From contig CAYQJC010000003.1 of the NCBI GenBank assembly GCA_964417825.1, positions 1-30,897 on the forward strand: 30,897 nt of DNA, in the 5' to 3' direction. Source of the stretch: CAYQJC01 sp964417825. GTDB lineage: Bacteria > Patescibacteriota > Minisyncoccia > Minisyncoccales > CG1-02-41-26. Under the pieces are notes generated by a model. It was not told where the DNA came from. It ran no database searches and saw only the letters and a list, made by a program, of their open reading frames with translations. Positions 30,176-30,897 of this stretch are shown piece by piece; within the stretch, counting starts at the first letter, position 1; every line of letters starts with the position of its first letter. The position numbers and the translations under genes were made by a program.

Positions 30176-30450
30176 GAGAGTCTACAATTCAGATTATAGG
30201 AAAGGAGAATTTTTTAAAAATCTGTAAGAAGTTTTTCTTAAATAAAAGAGAAATTGAAGTACTTCGGAATCTTTTTGAAAAATGGGATAGGATTTCAGAA
30301 CCAATTGGCTCGCTAGAAAGAGAGGCAAAAAAGTTAATTGAAGGTGCTGAAGAACTTGTAAAAATTCCTGAGGAGAGAAGGGATAGATTTTTAGCCGCCC
30401 TTTCGGAAGTAAGTAGACTTTATGCTATCCTAGGAAAAGAACGGCATTAG
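30172..30450 (+). CDS. Small helical protein, function unknown
   Basis: A 92-aa, mostly helical, charged protein with coiled-coil-like heptads (LRNLFEKWDRISEPIGSLEREAKKLIEGAEELVKI). Its ATG overlaps the previous stop (ATGA), and GGGAGG lies upstream within that gene. No domain is recognised. Last gene of the small operon, followed after about 53 nt by a terminator-like hairpin. Confidence 0.68.
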   Translation: MRESTIQIIGKENFLKICKKFFLNKREIEVLRNLFEKWDRISEPIGSLEREAKKLIEGAEELVKIPEERRDRFLAALSEVSRLYAILGKERH

Positions 30451-30482
30451 GGCCAAGATGAATTACTCCTCTTACCCCTTTT

Positions 30483-30569
30483 TTATTGGTTGAAAATTTC
30501 TTTGGCGGTGATCCAAAAGCGATCATCGCCTTTTTTTGTTCTTAGCCAGTACCACCATTCGTCGCTCCA
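30483..30569 (-). pseudogene. Remnant of a duplicated gene end (EWWYWL family)
   Basis: On the minus strand the frame reads W-S-D-E-W-W-Y-W-L-R-T-K, then KGDDRFWITAKEIFNQ and a stop at 30485-30483. It aligns without gaps to the end of the partial gene at 30734-30897 (W-G-A-E-W-W-Y-W-L-K-T-K, then QNNSQFWNEAKELFSNP). The likeness stops at the edge of the hairpin array at 30575. The frame stays open only to 30636 and has no start, so this is a decayed C-terminal fragment. Confidence 0.75.
30504..30537 (+). terminator. Rho-independent-type terminator after the small operon
   Basis: ggcggtgatc (30504-30513) and gatcatcgcc (30521-30530) form a 10-bp stem with one G-T pair and a 7-nt loop, followed by seven T (30531-30537). 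It suits termination of the plus-strand operon. The same bases encode GDDRFWITA in the minus-strand remnant, so the terminator may have arisen from old coding DNA. Confidence 0.6.
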
Positions 30570-30574
30570 CTTCT

Positions 30575-30692
30575 CCTGCCTTCGGCAGGCGCTCACTTTG
30601 TTCGCTTCGTTTCGCTCCTTAGAAACCCACGGTTTCTAACGTCCCGCTTTCAGCGGGACTGTTTTCCTACACAGGGGAGAATTCTTCTCCCC
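30575..30692. repeat. Array of four hairpins with three-base loops
   Basis: Four perfect hairpins follow one another: cctgcc-ttc-ggcagg (30575-30589), agaaacc-cac-ggtttct (30621-30637), gtcccgct-ttc-agcgggac (30641-30659) and ggggagaa-ttc-ttctcccc (30674-30692). Three have a TTC loop. The first two are joined by gcgctcactttgttcgcttc-type GC-rich sequence. They lie between two copies of a gene end. I see no open frame in 30570-30733 that I would support. Confidence 0.85.
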
Positions 30693-30733
30693 CGACCCCC
30701 TTCTGAGAATGGTGCCACTGGCTTATTTGGTTT

Positions 30734-30897
30734 TTACGGATTACTAAATAATTCCTTAGCCTCATTCCAGAACTGACTATTATTTTGCTTAGTTTTAAGC
30801 CAGTACCACCATTCAGCGCCCCATAGGTAAATTTCATCCAGCCCGGTTTTTTTGGCAAACTCAACATTCTTTTCTAGATCTTCTGGACTAAAATATT
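30734..30897 (-). CDS. C-terminal end of a possible glycosidase-like (TIM-barrel) protein, partial
   Basis: Enters from the right window edge and ends with TAA at 30736-30734. The visible 53 residues include YFSPEDLEKNVEFAKKTG, then LDEIYLWGAEWWYWLKTK and QNNSQFWNEAKELFSNP. The aromatic cluster after a beta-strand-like LDEIYLWG resembles the last strand and helix of a TIM-barrel hydrolase, and I recall similar tails in CPR proteins. The family is not secure without the catalytic part. The longer open frame seen at 30667-30867 in another frame is not used. Confidence 0.65.
   Translation of the reverse strand, partial: YFSPEDLEKNVEFAKKTGLDEIYLWGAEWWYWLKTKQNNSQFWNEAKELFSNP

Noticed and set aside
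30667..30867. Minus-strand frame of 66 codons
   Set aside because: It is a shadow. The neighbouring frame at 30734-30897 has the coherent WGAEWWYW sequence that is repeated at 30483-30569.

Overview
The window reads as chromosomal DNA of an ultra-small Candidate Phyla Radiation bacterium (Patescibacteria, Parcubacteria-like). This rests on compact, AT-rich, gene-dense DNA, slimmed-down housekeeping proteins (an Mfd of 660 aa, a RelA lacking the ACT domain, single-unit MetRS and GlyRS), small surface proteins and in-frame repeat inserts inside essential genes. Stops are ordinary (TGA ends ileS, iorB and relA), so the UGA-recoding lineages are unlikely. No rRNA or marker tree is available, so the exact lineage is open.

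Layout. 1-711 (minus): smpB followed by tmRNA (ssrA), cut by the window edge. 787-22385 (plus): a long, nearly gapless run of argS, a histidine phosphatase, ileS, recO, a surface protein, glyQS, an M16 peptidase, an AI-2E family permease, rsmI, metG, tatD, leuS, a CapA-like phosphoesterase, iorA-iorB, a sugar nucleotidyltransferase and a PAP2 phosphatase. 22323-29618 (minus): mfd, dprA, topA, relA, tRNA-Leu(CAA) and speD in order of transcription, converging on the first run with a 63-nt coding overlap. 29698-30450 (plus): three unrecognised small proteins with strong Shine-Dalgarno sites. 30451-30897: a terminator-like hairpin, a remnant of a duplicated gene end, four hairpins in a row, and the 3' end of a possible glycosidase-like gene running off the window.

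Function. Translation and its quality control dominate: five aminoacyl-tRNA synthetases, tRNA-Leu, tmRNA/SmpB, RsmI and a (p)ppGpp synthetase. DNA upkeep and uptake follow (RecO, DprA, TopA, Mfd). The only metabolic unit is a 2-oxoacid:ferredoxin oxidoreductase pair whose alpha subunit lacks the usual ferredoxin domain.

The most striking feature is not a gene. At least seven coding sequences carry short palindromes or 7-nt tandem arrays that keep the reading frame, often where the protein family has a variable loop. One 17-nt palindrome occurs in both rsmI and iorA, read in different frames, and in iorA a hairpin sits between arrays of the same heptamer. Related heptamers fill the topA-dprA gap. 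Non-coding hairpins often share a TTC (or GAA) three-base loop. Together this resembles, by analogy only, the Rickettsia palindromic elements that insert in frame into genes. A second theme is promoter placement: several -10 boxes lie only 9-11 nt before a start codon, which implies leaderless mRNAs.
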